Source: Desulforhopalus sp. IMCC35007
Lineage (GTDB): Bacteria; Desulfobacterota; Desulfobulbia; Desulfobulbales; Desulfocapsaceae
Reading direction: 5' to 3'
Assembly (NCBI RefSeq): GCF_005116575.1
Contig: NZ_SWCN01000001.1
Coordinates: forward strand, 369,535 to 433,534
DNA length: 64,000 nucleotides
This document shows positions 27,729-35,896 of this stretch, in pieces. The notes below the pieces were generated by a model. It saw only the letters and a list, made by a program, of their open reading frames with translations, was not told the DNA's origin and did no database searches. Every line of letters starts with the position of its first letter. Positions within the stretch are counted from its first letter, which is position 1. Made by a program: the position numbers and the translations under genes.

Positions 27729-27902
27729 TTACCGGATATCGCCAGCGGAAAAACCTTCCCGGGTCGTTTCCTCGGTTGTTGACTCATTCCAGATACTGAC
27801 AGGACTGCTCTGGAACGGGGTCTCGTAAAACAATACATTCCTGATTTCAGCGCAGATAAAAACGATAAATATCAACACAAAATAATGGATAACCTGGCTC
27901 AT
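27729..27902 (-). CDS. Small single-helix membrane protein, 57 residues
   Basis: The ATG at 27902 follows a near-perfect AAAGGAGG ribosome site, so the short frame is credible; the longer in-frame start at 27977 is not needed. The N-terminal helix (SQVIHYFVLIFIVFICAEI) is followed by a polar tail (NESTTEETTREGF). It follows pspC in the same direction, but a terminator at 28052-28090 separates them. No known PspD or PspG similarity is evident. Confidence 0.55.
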   Translation of the reverse strand: MSQVIHYFVLIFIVFICAEIRNVLFYETPFQSSPVSIWNESTTEETTREGFSAGDIR

Positions 27903-28051
27903 GATTTCCTCCTTTGGCTGACTCCTGGCATTAGCGCTAATTTCTCTTGATAGGTGAGAGCGAAACTGATAATGCACAAAAGAGTGAAAATCATCTCCCT
28001 ACAATTATATGGCTCTGAAATAGGAAAGTCCAGTTTGCCATGGTTTTTCGC

Positions 28052-28090
28052 AAAAGCCCCTTACCTTTTCCAGGGAGGATGGTAAGGGGC
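28052..28090 (-). terminator. Terminator of the pspABC operon
   Basis: GCCCCTTACC and GGTAAGGGGC form a perfect 10-bp stem. On the minus strand it is followed by TTTT and lies 27 bp after the pspC stop. Confidence 0.85.
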
Positions 28091-28116
28091 GATTAAGGCG
28101 GATGGACAAGGAATCC

Positions 28117-28497
28117 TTACGAGTTAAAGCGTCGTTCCCAGTCGTACTCCCGTGCAGTAACCTCGTCTTCCATTCTGCGGATTCTTCTGTCGAGATCGCT
28201 GAACTTTTTTTTCAGTCTGTGGGCGGCACTTTTGGGGGAGTGGACATAGCTGTCGTAAAATTCCCTCTCTTCTTCTGAGGTTATCGGTTTGACCGGTTTG
28301 GGTTTCATGAAAAATGCGGCCACGAGATAGACTCCGATGACCGGCCAGAATCCGCTGAATATAAAGAAAACAACCATAGCCATACGTATCCAGAAGAGGG
28401 ACAGGTCAAAATATTCAGATATCCCTTTACATACGCCGAGAAAGACACCGTCCCTGGCCCGGTAGATGCCCCCTTGTCTGTCGTAATATTTATTCAT
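28117..28497 (-). CDS. pspC: PspC-domain envelope-stress protein
   Basis: 126 residues. The PspC domain (about 8-70) has the signature YRARDGVFLGVCKGISEYFDL and a transmembrane helix pair (about 36-65). A charged helical tail with coiled-coil character follows (KKKFSDLDRRIRRMEDEV). It overlaps pspB by four bases (ATGA), so it is translationally coupled. In known systems PspB and PspC sense membrane stress and pull PspA off PspF. Confidence 0.9.
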   Translation of the reverse strand: MNKYYDRQGGIYRARDGVFLGVCKGISEYFDLSLFWIRMAMVVFFIFSGFWPVIGVYLVAAFFMKPKPVKPITSEEEREFYDSYVHSPKSAAHRLKKKFSDLDRRIRRMEDEVTAREYDWERRFNS

Positions 28498-28736
28498 TGG
28501 TGTCCTTCCTTTTCCTTGTTGTCCATAAGGATTGTTTCGAGTGATTCAATTCGTTTTTCCATTCTGTTTAAGCTCTGATATATCTCCTGGATGGTCCTGG
28601 CTTCTTCCGGGTCGCCTGCTCCTGTGGAACTGTTTCTACTTCTGGTTTTGAGGACAATCAGAATTGTTCCACAGATCAGTGCTGCCAGGGCAACTATGGA
28701 ACCAAAGACAATTGAGACAATGATTATGTTGAGCAT
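28494..28736 (-). CDS. pspB: PspB-like small membrane protein
   Basis: 80 residues: one N-terminal transmembrane helix (about 3-30) then a cytoplasmic helical region with leucine-heptad spacing (IQEIYQSLNRMEKRIESLETIL). Size, topology and position between pspA and pspC fit PspB, although direct similarity is modest. GGAG precedes the ATG. Confidence 0.75.
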   Translation of the reverse strand: MLNIIIVSIVFGSIVALAALICGTILIVLKTRSRNSSTGAGDPEEARTIQEIYQSLNRMEKRIESLETILMDNKEKEGHQ

Positions 28737-28771
28737 AGTGATGCACTCCAGATGTGCTGAGTAGTAAAAAG

Positions 28772-29449
28772 CTATACTGCTTCCTCATTTTTCCCGTATT
28801 GAGCGGCCTTGATGCCTGCGAGCTCCTTCTCAATTTCATCGTCCAGGACGAGTTCGTCAAATTCATCGGTTACTGAAGGCTTTTTGGGGATATTGACAAG
28901 ATCTGCCTCTGCTTCCATTTGCTCAATTCTGCTTTCGAGCTTGTCAAATCGAGCCATAGTGTCGGCACTGTCACTGCGCCTGATTTCTTCATGGGCACGT
29001 TTTTTACCACTTGCTCTTTTGTGCCGCTGCACGAGAAGTCGTTTTTTCTCTTTTGCGCTTTTCAGCTTTTCTTCAAGTTCAACAATATCTTTGTGATACT
29101 GCGCAAGAAGGTCTTTATAGCTGAGCAGTTCATTTTCCAGGGACTCGGCACTATCACTTAGACGACGCTTTTCAATGAGCGCCTCACGGGCCAGGTTGTC
29201 TCTGCCTTTCTCCACGGCAAGGGCTGCCCTCTGGGTCCAGAGGCTGATTTTTTCTTTGAGATTTTCAAGATTACGTTCAAGTTTTTTTCGTCCTGCTATG
29301 ACACCTGCACAGGAGGATTTGAGTTCTATGAGGGTATCTTCCATCTCATGGATCATGAGTTTAATCATTTTTTCTGGATCTTCGGCCTTGTCGAGCATGG
29401 AGTTGATGTTTGAGCTGACAATATCTCTAAATCGTGTGAAAATTCCCAT
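28772..29449 (-). CDS. pspA: Phage-shock protein A
   Basis: 225 residues, nearly all coiled coil, starting with the amphipathic membrane-binding helix MGIFTRFRDIVSSNINSML and DPEKMIKLMIHEME. It belongs to the PspA/IM30/ESCRT-III family, which assembles on stressed inner membrane and holds PspF inactive. The ribosome site AGGAG precedes the ATG. It is first gene of pspABC, behind a sigma-54 promoter at 29547-29562. Confidence 0.95.
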   Translation of the reverse strand: MGIFTRFRDIVSSNINSMLDKAEDPEKMIKLMIHEMEDTLIELKSSCAGVIAGRKKLERNLENLKEKISLWTQRAALAVEKGRDNLAREALIEKRRLSDSAESLENELLSYKDLLAQYHKDIVELEEKLKSAKEKKRLLVQRHKRASGKKRAHEEIRRSDSADTMARFDKLESRIEQMEAEADLVNIPKKPSVTDEFDELVLDDEIEKELAGIKAAQYGKNEEAV

Positions 29450-29546
29450 TGTAATTCTCCTGAATTAGTATCTTAGGTGGATGTTTAAGGGCGTGCACAA
29501 ACTTGTTTTCCAAACACTTTGTTTCTCTGTTTGTCAGTGGTGGTAA

Positions 29547-29562
29547 AGCAGAAAGTGTGCCC
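29547..29562 (-). promoter_or_regulatory. Sigma-54 promoter of pspABC
   Basis: On the minus strand, GGGCACACTTTCTGCT matches T-GGCAC-N5-TTGCW at 13 positions including the GG and GC at exact spacing. It lies about 100 bp upstream of pspA and in the gap to divergent pspF, as in enterobacteria. Confidence 0.6.
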
Positions 29563-29691
29563 AGGAGAGTGAAAAAATAAAAGTCCGTAAAAACCGTGTG
29601 TTGGTGACTTGTTCTTTTGTGTGATGCTGGTTATTTTCACCAGTAAGTGGTTTTTGAGACCTGGATTTGGCTAAATATCTGGAGGTGTGTC

Positions 29692-30714
29692 GTGGCGCAA
29701 AGGAGTAAGGAAGCTATAGGTCAGTCGGAGTCTTTTTTGGAATTTCAGGAGCGCCTGTCGAAGGTCGCCCCTGTTCATCGCCCCGTTCTTCTTTTGGGGG
29801 AACGAGGGACAGGCAAGGAGCTCGCAGCAAAAAGGCTGCATTTCTTATCAAAAAGATGGGAAGGGCCATTTATTACGCTAAATTGTGCAACTCTTTCCCC
29901 ACATCTCATTGAATCCGAACTTTTTGGCCATGAAAAAGGCGCGTTTACCGGGGCGGACAGGAAGAGTACGGGACGGTTTGAGCTGGCCGATGGTGGCACC
30001 CTGTTTCTTGATGAAATTGGCTCGATCCCTCTTGAGGCCCAGGAAAAAATATTACGGGTTGTTGAGTACGGATTTTTTGAGAGAGTAGGTGGCGAAAAAC
30101 CGGTTGAGGTTGACGTCAGAATTGTTTGTGCGACCAATGCAGATCTTGTCGCAATGGCTGAAAAGGAACAGTTTAAAAGAGACCTGCTCGACCGGCTCTC
30201 CTTTGAGGTTTTGTTTCTACCTCCTCTGAGAAATCGAGGAGAAGATGTGATGTTGCTTGCGCACTATTTTGGTTCAAGAATGGCCTATGAACTGGGACGC
30301 AGGGAGATGGTCTCTTTTACCAACGAGACAATCCGCCAACTCGAGCACTATAGCTGGCCCGGTAATATTCGTGAGTTAAAAAACGTTGTGGAGCGTGCCG
30401 TCTATCAGGCAGAGGGAAGTGTTATTTCCTCTGTCGTTTTCGATCCTTTTATCTCTCCTTATGCAGGTTCGCCATTGAAAAATTGTGACAATGCAAACCA
30501 GTCTGAAGAGCTGCGGCAGGTGAGAACTGAAGGGGGGCAGACGATGGACGAATTCCCGTCACTTGAGACCGCCGTCCGCGCGCTGGAAGTTTCAATGATA
30601 CAAAAAGCCCTGGAGCGGCACCGTCATAACCGGACAAAAGCCGCGACCTCTTTAGGGCTGAGCTACGACCAACTCCGGGGTAAGATCCGTAAATATGGTG
30701 AAGAAATGTTTTAA
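29692..30714 (+). CDS. pspF: PspF, sigma-54 activator of the phage-shock operon
   Basis: 340 residues from the GTG at 29692, which has GGAGGT upstream; the longer frame from 29647 does not match the family. It begins directly with the AAA+ domain (no receiver), typical of Psp[17 protein letters not shown], Walker [15 protein letters not shown], Walker B LFLDEIG, and [21 protein letters not shown]. The C-terminal Fis-type helix-turn-helix has [16 protein letters not shown]. It binds upstream of pspA and is held in check by PspA. Confidence 0.93.
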   Translation: MAQRSKEAIGQSESFLEFQERLSKVAPVHRPVLLLGERGTGKELAAKRLHFLSKRWEGPFITLNCATLSPHLIESELFGHEKGAFTGADRKSTGRFELADGGTLFLDEIGSIPLEAQEKILRVVEYGFFERVGGEKPVEVDVRIVCATNADLVAMAEKEQFKRDLLDRLSFEVLFLPPLRNRGEDVMLLAHYFGSRMAYELGRREMVSFTNETIRQLEHYSWPGNIRELKNVVERAVYQAEGSVISSVVFDPFISPYAGSPLKNCDNANQSEELRQVRTEGGQTMDEFPSLETAVRALEVSMIQKALERHRHNRTKAATSLGLSYDQLRGKIRKYGEEMF

Positions 30715-30775
30715 TTGTTTCCAGTGGGGTATTTCGTCATGACATCCGGAAATGTTTGTTCGCATAAAAAAACAG

Positions 30776-31645
30776 TTAGTCTTTTTCTTTCATGAGTTGA
30801 TATACTTTTTCCCTCATTTCTACTACAGGCGGCTCGATTCCCGTCCAGAGCTTAAAGGCCGCGACTCCCTGATAGATTAACATACCGAGCCCTGCAACAG
30901 TGAGACATCCTTTCTCTTTTGCCACCTGTAAGAGCTTTGTCTCCCTGGGGTTGTAGACGATGTCTGCTACAATCAGTTCTTTTTGTAAAAATGAAGGATC
31001 GATGGGCAGGGCATCAATGTCGGGATGCATACCAATACTGGTGCTGTTGACGAGGATGTGACAACTCCCAAGAGCCTCTTTCTGGAAATGTATTTCACTT
31101 CCCACCGCTTCAGCGCAATGGCGTATTTTTTCATTTATCTCTGAGACCAGGCTTTGGGCTTTTTCTTGTGTTCTGTTGTAGAGAAAGATGTGTTCGGCTC
31201 CTTTAAAAGCCAGTGTCATACTAATAGCCCGGGCAGCACCACCTGCGCCGATGATGAAAAATCGTTTTCCAGCAACGGATATGTTCGCCTCTTCTTCAAG
31301 TGATTGGATAAAACCTTCTCCGTCGGTGTTAAACCCCTTTGATTTGCCATTTTCCATACAGATGGTGTTGACCGCACCAATGGTTGCAGCAATTGGGTCT
31401 ATTGCATCAAGGAAATCCATGATGCCAATTTTATGAGGAATGGTGACATTAAGTCCCCCCACATTCATTTTAGAAAGGCCCTTAAATACGGTTCCCAGGT
31501 CTTCTGCTGACACCTCCACCGGGAAATAACAGCAATCCATAGAAAGCTTTTCAAAGGCGAGATTATGCATCGGAGGTGAAATGGTGTGCCCAAGCGGGTT
31601 GCCAAGAAGAACGTATAACTTGGTTTTTGTGGTCAGATCTCTCAT
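30776..31645 (-). CDS. aroE: Shikimate dehydrogenase
   Basis: 289 residues. The substrate motif GNPLGHTISPPMHN, catalytic Lys in NVTIPHK, catalytic Asp in NTDGEGF and NADP loop IGAGGAARA are all intact, and the C-terminus has GLGMLIYQGVAAFKLWTG. It reduces 3-dehydroshikimate to shikimate in aromatic amino-acid synthesis, in the cytoplasm. It is convergent with pspF; no other aro gene is nearby. Confidence 0.96.
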   Translation of the reverse strand: MRDLTTKTKLYVLLGNPLGHTISPPMHNLAFEKLSMDCCYFPVEVSAEDLGTVFKGLSKMNVGGLNVTIPHKIGIMDFLDAIDPIAATIGAVNTICMENGKSKGFNTDGEGFIQSLEEEANISVAGKRFFIIGAGGAARAISMTLAFKGAEHIFLYNRTQEKAQSLVSEINEKIRHCAEAVGSEIHFQKEALGSCHILVNSTSIGMHPDIDALPIDPSFLQKELIVADIVYNPRETKLLQVAKEKGCLTVAGLGMLIYQGVAAFKLWTGIEPPVVEMREKVYQLMKEKD

Positions 31646-31865
31646 AATGTTCAGCGGGAAGAGTGGTGTTCAAAATTATGCGAAAAAAACAGGTGATATA
31701 TTTGCACAATTTTACTTACCAGAATATGTTTACGGAGCCAAGAAAAACCACCTGCAGACCCTTACCTGGTTTTTTTGTGCGCAATTTTTTTTAATAGTAT
31801 GTTACATCGTGATTCCAGAAGAAAAACGATTTGTGGTTGATGCTTTTTTATCCTGAATATTTATT

Positions 31866-32300
31866 ATGGCTGTTTCTATGTCTCTACTTAGCATTGGTGT
31901 TGCTTTTCTGGTTCTCCTTGTTGTCGCTCTCACCTGGTTTTTTATCTACTATTATGCAAATCCGGTACTCGATGCGCCTGATGGTATCGCTAAAGTGGTT
32001 GGCAATTGCGGGGACACGATGGAGATTGCCCTGAAGTTTAAAGACGGTCATGTTGCAGCGACCCAGAGTTGGACCAATGGTTGCTCCTTTAGTAAGCACT
32101 GCGTCGAAGCTGCAGCCTTACTTGCAAAGAATAAAACCGTTGATGAGCTGAAAAAAATCAACATGATATCCATTATGGACGTGACAGGGACCTTACCTGA
32201 AACGCATCTACATTGCGCCCAGCTTGCCGAAATAACCCTGCAGAGATGTGTTGAAAACTATCTGGAAGGCGGCACGAAAGCTGGTGGCACAATGTCGTAA
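31866..32300 (+). CDS. Membrane-anchored IscU/NifU-N-like protein
   Basis: 144 residues. A single N-terminal transmembrane helix (about 6-30) is joined to an IscU-like domain (about 38-140). The three scaffold Cys positions are present: C48 in GNCGDTM, C73 (with C79) in NGCSFSKHC, and C117 in LHCAQLA. IscU-type proteins hold nascent Fe-S clusters, and a membrane anchor is unusual. The ATG at 31866 lacks a clear ribosome site; ATG 31878 is an alternative. It lies directly upstream of the CydA-like genes, so it may assist that complex; this is inference. Confidence 0.6.
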   Translation: MAVSMSLLSIGVAFLVLLVVALTWFFIYYYANPVLDAPDGIAKVVGNCGDTMEIALKFKDGHVAATQSWTNGCSFSKHCVEAAALLAKNKTVDELKKINMISIMDVTGTLPETHLHCAQLAEITLQRCVENYLEGGTKAGGTMS

Positions 32301-32315
32301 TTGAAAATCATTATC
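32297..32315. promoter_or_regulatory. Fur-box-like site before the CydA-like operon
   Basis: The 19 bases agree with GATAATGATAATCATTATC at 15 positions, and the right half AATCATTATC is perfect. It lies 130 bp upstream of the 32446 start and overlaps the IscU-like stop. Confidence 0.35.
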
Positions 32316-32445
32316 GTTTACGGTATCTTTTCTCAATTCCTGAGAAAGTTGGATAGTTGAGAGAAGGGCCTTTGAATTCCATTCGTGAAAACAGCAAATG
32401 ATTTTTAACGCTATGGTTACGATTTTTTAATGTTGAGGAGGGAGT

Positions 32446-34461
32446 ATGAACTACCCTGTCTGGTATCTGCCGGAAACCGGCGGTGGAATTTTAATAGCTT
32501 TGATTGCCGTTTTGCATGTCTTTGTCTCTCATTTTGCTGTGGGAGGGGGCTTGTATCTTATTTATGCCGAGAAAAAAGGATTAGCAGAAAACAGCCCGGC
32601 AATCCTCGGTTTTGTTAAAAAGCATGCACGGTTTTTCCTGCTTCTTACCATGGTGTTCGGTTCAATCACCGGGGTTGGTATCTGGTTTATTATAGCCCTG
32701 GTCAATCCGGCGGCCACATCTCTTTTGATTCACAATTTCGTCTTTGGCTGGGCGGCTGAATGGGTTTTCTTTGTCGTTGAAATCGCTGCGGCTTTTGTTT
32801 ATTTCTATACCTTTGGGCGTATGGATTCCGCCACCCATATAAAAGTGGGCTGGATCTATTTTATTGCCGCCTGGATGTCTCTTTTTCTGATAAATGGCAT
32901 CATAGGGGTGATGCTGACGCCTGGGATGTGGGCTGAAAACATGGATTTCTGGGTTGGTTTCTTCAATCCCAGCTTTTTCCCGTCTCTTTTTTTTCGCACC
33001 TTTATTGCTGTGATGATTGCAGCCTGCTACGGATATTACAGCGCCTCATTTGAAAAAGACCAGGACGTGCGCGAGAGTATGACCCGGTTTTCTGCAAAGT
33101 GGGCAATAGTGTCGATGGTCTTGATGATTCCATCAGCGCTCTGGTATCTGGCTGCACTTCCAGAGGCGGCGCACAACATGGTGATGGGTAAATCGCCCAC
33201 CATTGCAGGAATGTTGCCCTGGGGACTTATCGGGCTGGTTGGAGTTCTTGTCATTATGCTGGCGGGAGGAATCTATCGACCTCGTTTTAACAGTAAGCCC
33301 GTGGCAGTTGTCTCACTTTTCTGTGCGCTTGCGGTTATGGGCACTTTCGAGTGGATAAGAGAGGCGGCCCGGCGACCCTATGTCATCAATGAAGTGATGT
33401 ATTCCAACAGTATCCTGAAAAAAGACGCCGAACAGCTTAACACTGACGGTTACCTGCAGACGGCTCTCTGGGTTGAAAACAAGGCGGTGGGTACTGATAA
33501 TATACTTGCCGCAGGGGAAGAGCTTTTTATCCACCAGTGTTATGCCTGTCACACCGTTAATGGCTTCAATAACGATATCGTCAAGGCAAGCCAGAATATG
33601 AGTTTTCGGGCACTCACCAAATATATTGACCAGATTCATCAGAAACGCTATTTCATGCCTCCTTTTATGGGCACTGACCAAGAAGCGAAGGCACTCGCTG
33701 CCTATATAGCAGGAAGTCTGCTTGGAAAAGAAATTGCGGAGGATTCTGTCACAACACAAGGGGCTTTTGCGGGGGCAGCAGTATTTGAAGAACACTGTTC
33801 TGCCTGTCATGTTGCAGAAGATCTTGCCCCGGCTTTTGACGGTGTAGCGTTCGAAGAAATTTCCCTTATGCTTGGAACACTCAATGAGCTTTCAGATGAA
33901 ATGGAGCCTTTTGCTGGAAGCGATGAAGAAAAAGAAATGTTGACGGGCTATCTTGATTCTTTAAACAACCCCGATGACTCCCAAGGTATTTCTGAGACAC
34001 CTCAGATGGGCGGAGAGCTGGTTTTTGAAGATCATTGTTCCGCCTGTCATGTTGCAGAAGATCTTGCTCCGGCTTTTGACGGTGTAGCGTCCGATGAAAT
34101 TTTGGTAATGCTTGGAACACTCAATGAGCTTTCAGATGAAATGGAACCTTTTTCTGGAAGTGATGAAGAAAAAGAAATGTTGACGGGCTATCTTGATTCT
34201 TTAAACAACCCCGATGAGTCTCAAGATACCTCTGAAACGGTCGAGGTGAGTGGAGAGTTGCTTTTTGAAGATCATTGTTCTTCCTGTCACGAGATTCAGG
34301 CAATGGGCAAAATTATGACAGGTCAGGGAAAAACCGAAATCTTCACCATGCTTGGTAAGCTCAATGAGCTTTCAGATGAAATGGAGCCGTTTTCTGGCAC
34401 TGCAACAGAGCAGGAGATTCTTGCGGAATATTTAGAAAACTTGAAGAGGGGAGGGCAATAA
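32446..34461 (+). CDS. CydA-like membrane oxidoreductase subunit with four haem-c motifs
   Basis: 671 residues. The first 320 form about eight or nine transmembrane helices resembling cytochrome bd subunit I (VLHVFVSHFAVGGGLY, VFGSITGVGIWF, AEWVFFVVEIAAAF). The C-terminal half is exported and carries four CXXCH motifs at C365, C451, C531 and C611. The last three lie in an 80-residue module repeated in tandem. No Q-loop like that of E. coli CydA is evident. This matches the cytochrome c-containing (OR-C type) branch of the bd superfamily, so it may pass electrons between quinol and periplasmic cytochromes or reduce oxygen. Its stop overlaps the next start (TAATG). Confidence 0.75.
   Translation: MNYPVWYLPETGGGILIALIAVLHVFVSHFAVGGGLYLIYAEKKGLAENSPAILGFVKKHARFFLLLTMVFGSITGVGIWFIIALVNPAATSLLIHNFVFGWAAEWVFFVVEIAAAFVYFYTFGRMDSATHIKVGWIYFIAAWMSLFLINGIIGVMLTPGMWAENMDFWVGFFNPSFFPSLFFRTFIAVMIAACYGYYSASFEKDQDVRESMTRFSAKWAIVSMVLMIPSALWYLAALPEAAHNMVMGKSPTIAGMLPWGLIGLVGVLVIMLAGGIYRPRFNSKPVAVVSLFCALAVMGTFEWIREAARRPYVINEVMYSNSILKKDAEQLNTDGYLQTALWVENKAVGTDNILAAGEELFIHQCYACHTVNGFNNDIVKASQNMSFRALTKYIDQIHQKRYFMPPFMGTDQEAKALAAYIAGSLLGKEIAEDSVTTQGAFAGAAVFEEHCSACHVAEDLAPAFDGVAFEEISLMLGTLNELSDEMEPFAGSDEEKEMLTGYLDSLNNPDDSQGISETPQMGGELVFEDHCSACHVAEDLAPAFDGVASDEILVMLGTLNELSDEMEPFSGSDEEKEMLTGYLDSLNNPDESQDTSETVEVSGELLFEDHCSSCHEIQAMGKIMTGQGKTEIFTMLGKLNELSDEMEPFSGTATEQEILAEYLENLKRGGQ
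33784..34460 (+). repeat. Tandem 240-bp haem-c module, three copies
   Basis: Copies begin near 33784, 34024 and 34264, an exact 240-base (80-residue) period. The first two are nearly identical over most of their length (for example HCSACHVAEDLAPAFDGVA in both), while the third has diverged in its middle (CSSCHEIQAMGKIMTGQ). This indicates recent in-frame duplication of a monohaem cytochrome domain. Confidence 0.85.
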
Positions 34462-35531
34462 TGGATCAGTTCATTGTTCCACAAGCGGATCTGATACCTG
34501 TGAGCTGGGGCTGGTTACAGTTTTTGTTGCTCCTGACCTTTCCTCTCCACCTGCTTGCTATGAATGCTATGGTTGGGGGCCTGGCCATCGGAATCATCCA
34601 GCATATAAAGGGTGGAGATGTTCAGAAAAAACTGGCACACCGGATTGCGGTGGCACTTCCACTGGTTATCGCTTTTGTTGTTAACTTTGGCGTGGCGCCG
34701 CTTCTGTTTCTCCAGGTTCTCTACGGCCAGTTTGTCTATTCCAGTGCTGTGCTAATGGGGATTTTCTGGATTCTTATTATCCCTATCTTAATCGTTGGTT
34801 ACTACGGGGCGTATCTCTATGATTTTAAATTTAAAAGTCTTGGGGGATTTGGGCCTGTTATCGCCATCTGTGTCTTTATTTTTCTCCTTGTGATTGCGTT
34901 TTTCTTTTCGAACAATATGCTGCTGATGAGTTTGCCGGAACGTTTTACAGAGTATTTCAGTCAAAAAAACGGAACTCAGCTCGTTACCGACCATGCGACC
35001 TTCTGGCCCAGATATCTCCATATGGTCTGTGGGGCGTTGGCTGTAGGTGGCCTTTTTGTTGGTTTGCTTGGGCGGTTCAGAAAAGATGAAGACCCTGAAC
35101 TCGCAAGACATAGCGAGCGACTGGGAATGAAGGTGTTTTTTGTTTTAACCCTCGTCAATGTAGTTATCGGATTCTGGTATTTGTTTTCTCTACCCAAAGA
35201 GCAGATGATGCTTTTTATGGGGAAGAATCTTGGTGCGACCCTCGTCTTGCTTATTGCATTCCTGGCCGTTGCAGGTGCACTTGCTGTTTCCTATACGAAA
35301 AAGCTCTGGCTTGCATTTTTCCATGCAGTCCTTCTTGTGGTGTTGATGACCTTTATCCGGAGTTGGCTCAGAAGCGGCTATCTCAGTGATTATTTCACCC
35401 TTGATCAACTGCAGCTGATGCCGCAGTATTCGCCGTTTCTCATGTTTCTTCTGACCTTGGTGGCAGGTCTTATCTGCATTGCCTGGTTGCTCAAAAAGAC
35501 TGCAGAGGTCTTTGCATCCGAGGGGAATTAA
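34461..35531 (+). CDS. Second membrane subunit of the CydA-like complex
   Basis: 356 residues with about nine transmembrane helices. The N-terminus (WGWLQFLLLLTFPLHLLAMNAMVGGL) echoes that of the first subunit, with a His in the same helix, so the two subunits may be distantly related. It has no CXXCH motif. Translational coupling to the upstream subunit implies a heterodimer in the inner membrane. A terminator follows. Confidence 0.7.
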   Translation: MDQFIVPQADLIPVSWGWLQFLLLLTFPLHLLAMNAMVGGLAIGIIQHIKGGDVQKKLAHRIAVALPLVIAFVVNFGVAPLLFLQVLYGQFVYSSAVLMGIFWILIIPILIVGYYGAYLYDFKFKSLGGFGPVIAICVFIFLLVIAFFFSNNMLLMSLPERFTEYFSQKNGTQLVTDHATFWPRYLHMVCGALAVGGLFVGLLGRFRKDEDPELARHSERLGMKVFFVLTLVNVVIGFWYLFSLPKEQMMLFMGKNLGATLVLLIAFLAVAGALAVSYTKKLWLAFFHAVLLVVLMTFIRSWLRSGYLSDYFTLDQLQLMPQYSPFLMFLLTLVAGLICIAWLLKKTAEVFASEGN

Positions 35532-35576
35532 CAACATGTTTTTGTCGATTCTGGCTGTAAAATACCTTCAGCATTG

Positions 35577-35620
35577 AGACAAGCCTTCAGTATCTTTTGA
35601 GACTGGAGGCTTGTCTTCCC
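35577..35620 (+). terminator. Terminator after the CydA-like operon
   Basis: GACAAGCCT (35578-35586) pairs with AGGCTTGTC (35607-35615), with CAGT/ACTG extending the stem inside, followed by TTCCCTTGTT. Confidence 0.65.
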
Positions 35621-35896
35621 TTGTTGTAACCCTCCCTGTGGTAATCTTCTCTTTACCTTTTTTTATGCACAATAGTTGTCACCTCAAGTAGTGGAGCCTG
35701 ACATTTATTCATCAATGAAGCAATTGTACTATTTTTAGTTTGAATACTTGTTCTGGTAAGATAACATACAGTTGGTTCATCTCTGACGGAAATAACTGTC
35801 TGCTTGAGCGGCCAAAGGGGGCCACGGCCGCAACTTAAAATGATATCGCCAGTATAGCTCGATGTGGATCTTTTAAATATTACAGGAGAAGTGTAA

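Noticed and set aside
27620..27838. 72-codon minus-strand frame next to the small membrane-protein gene
   Set aside because: It overlaps the better-supported 57-residue gene in another frame and lacks a ribosome site.
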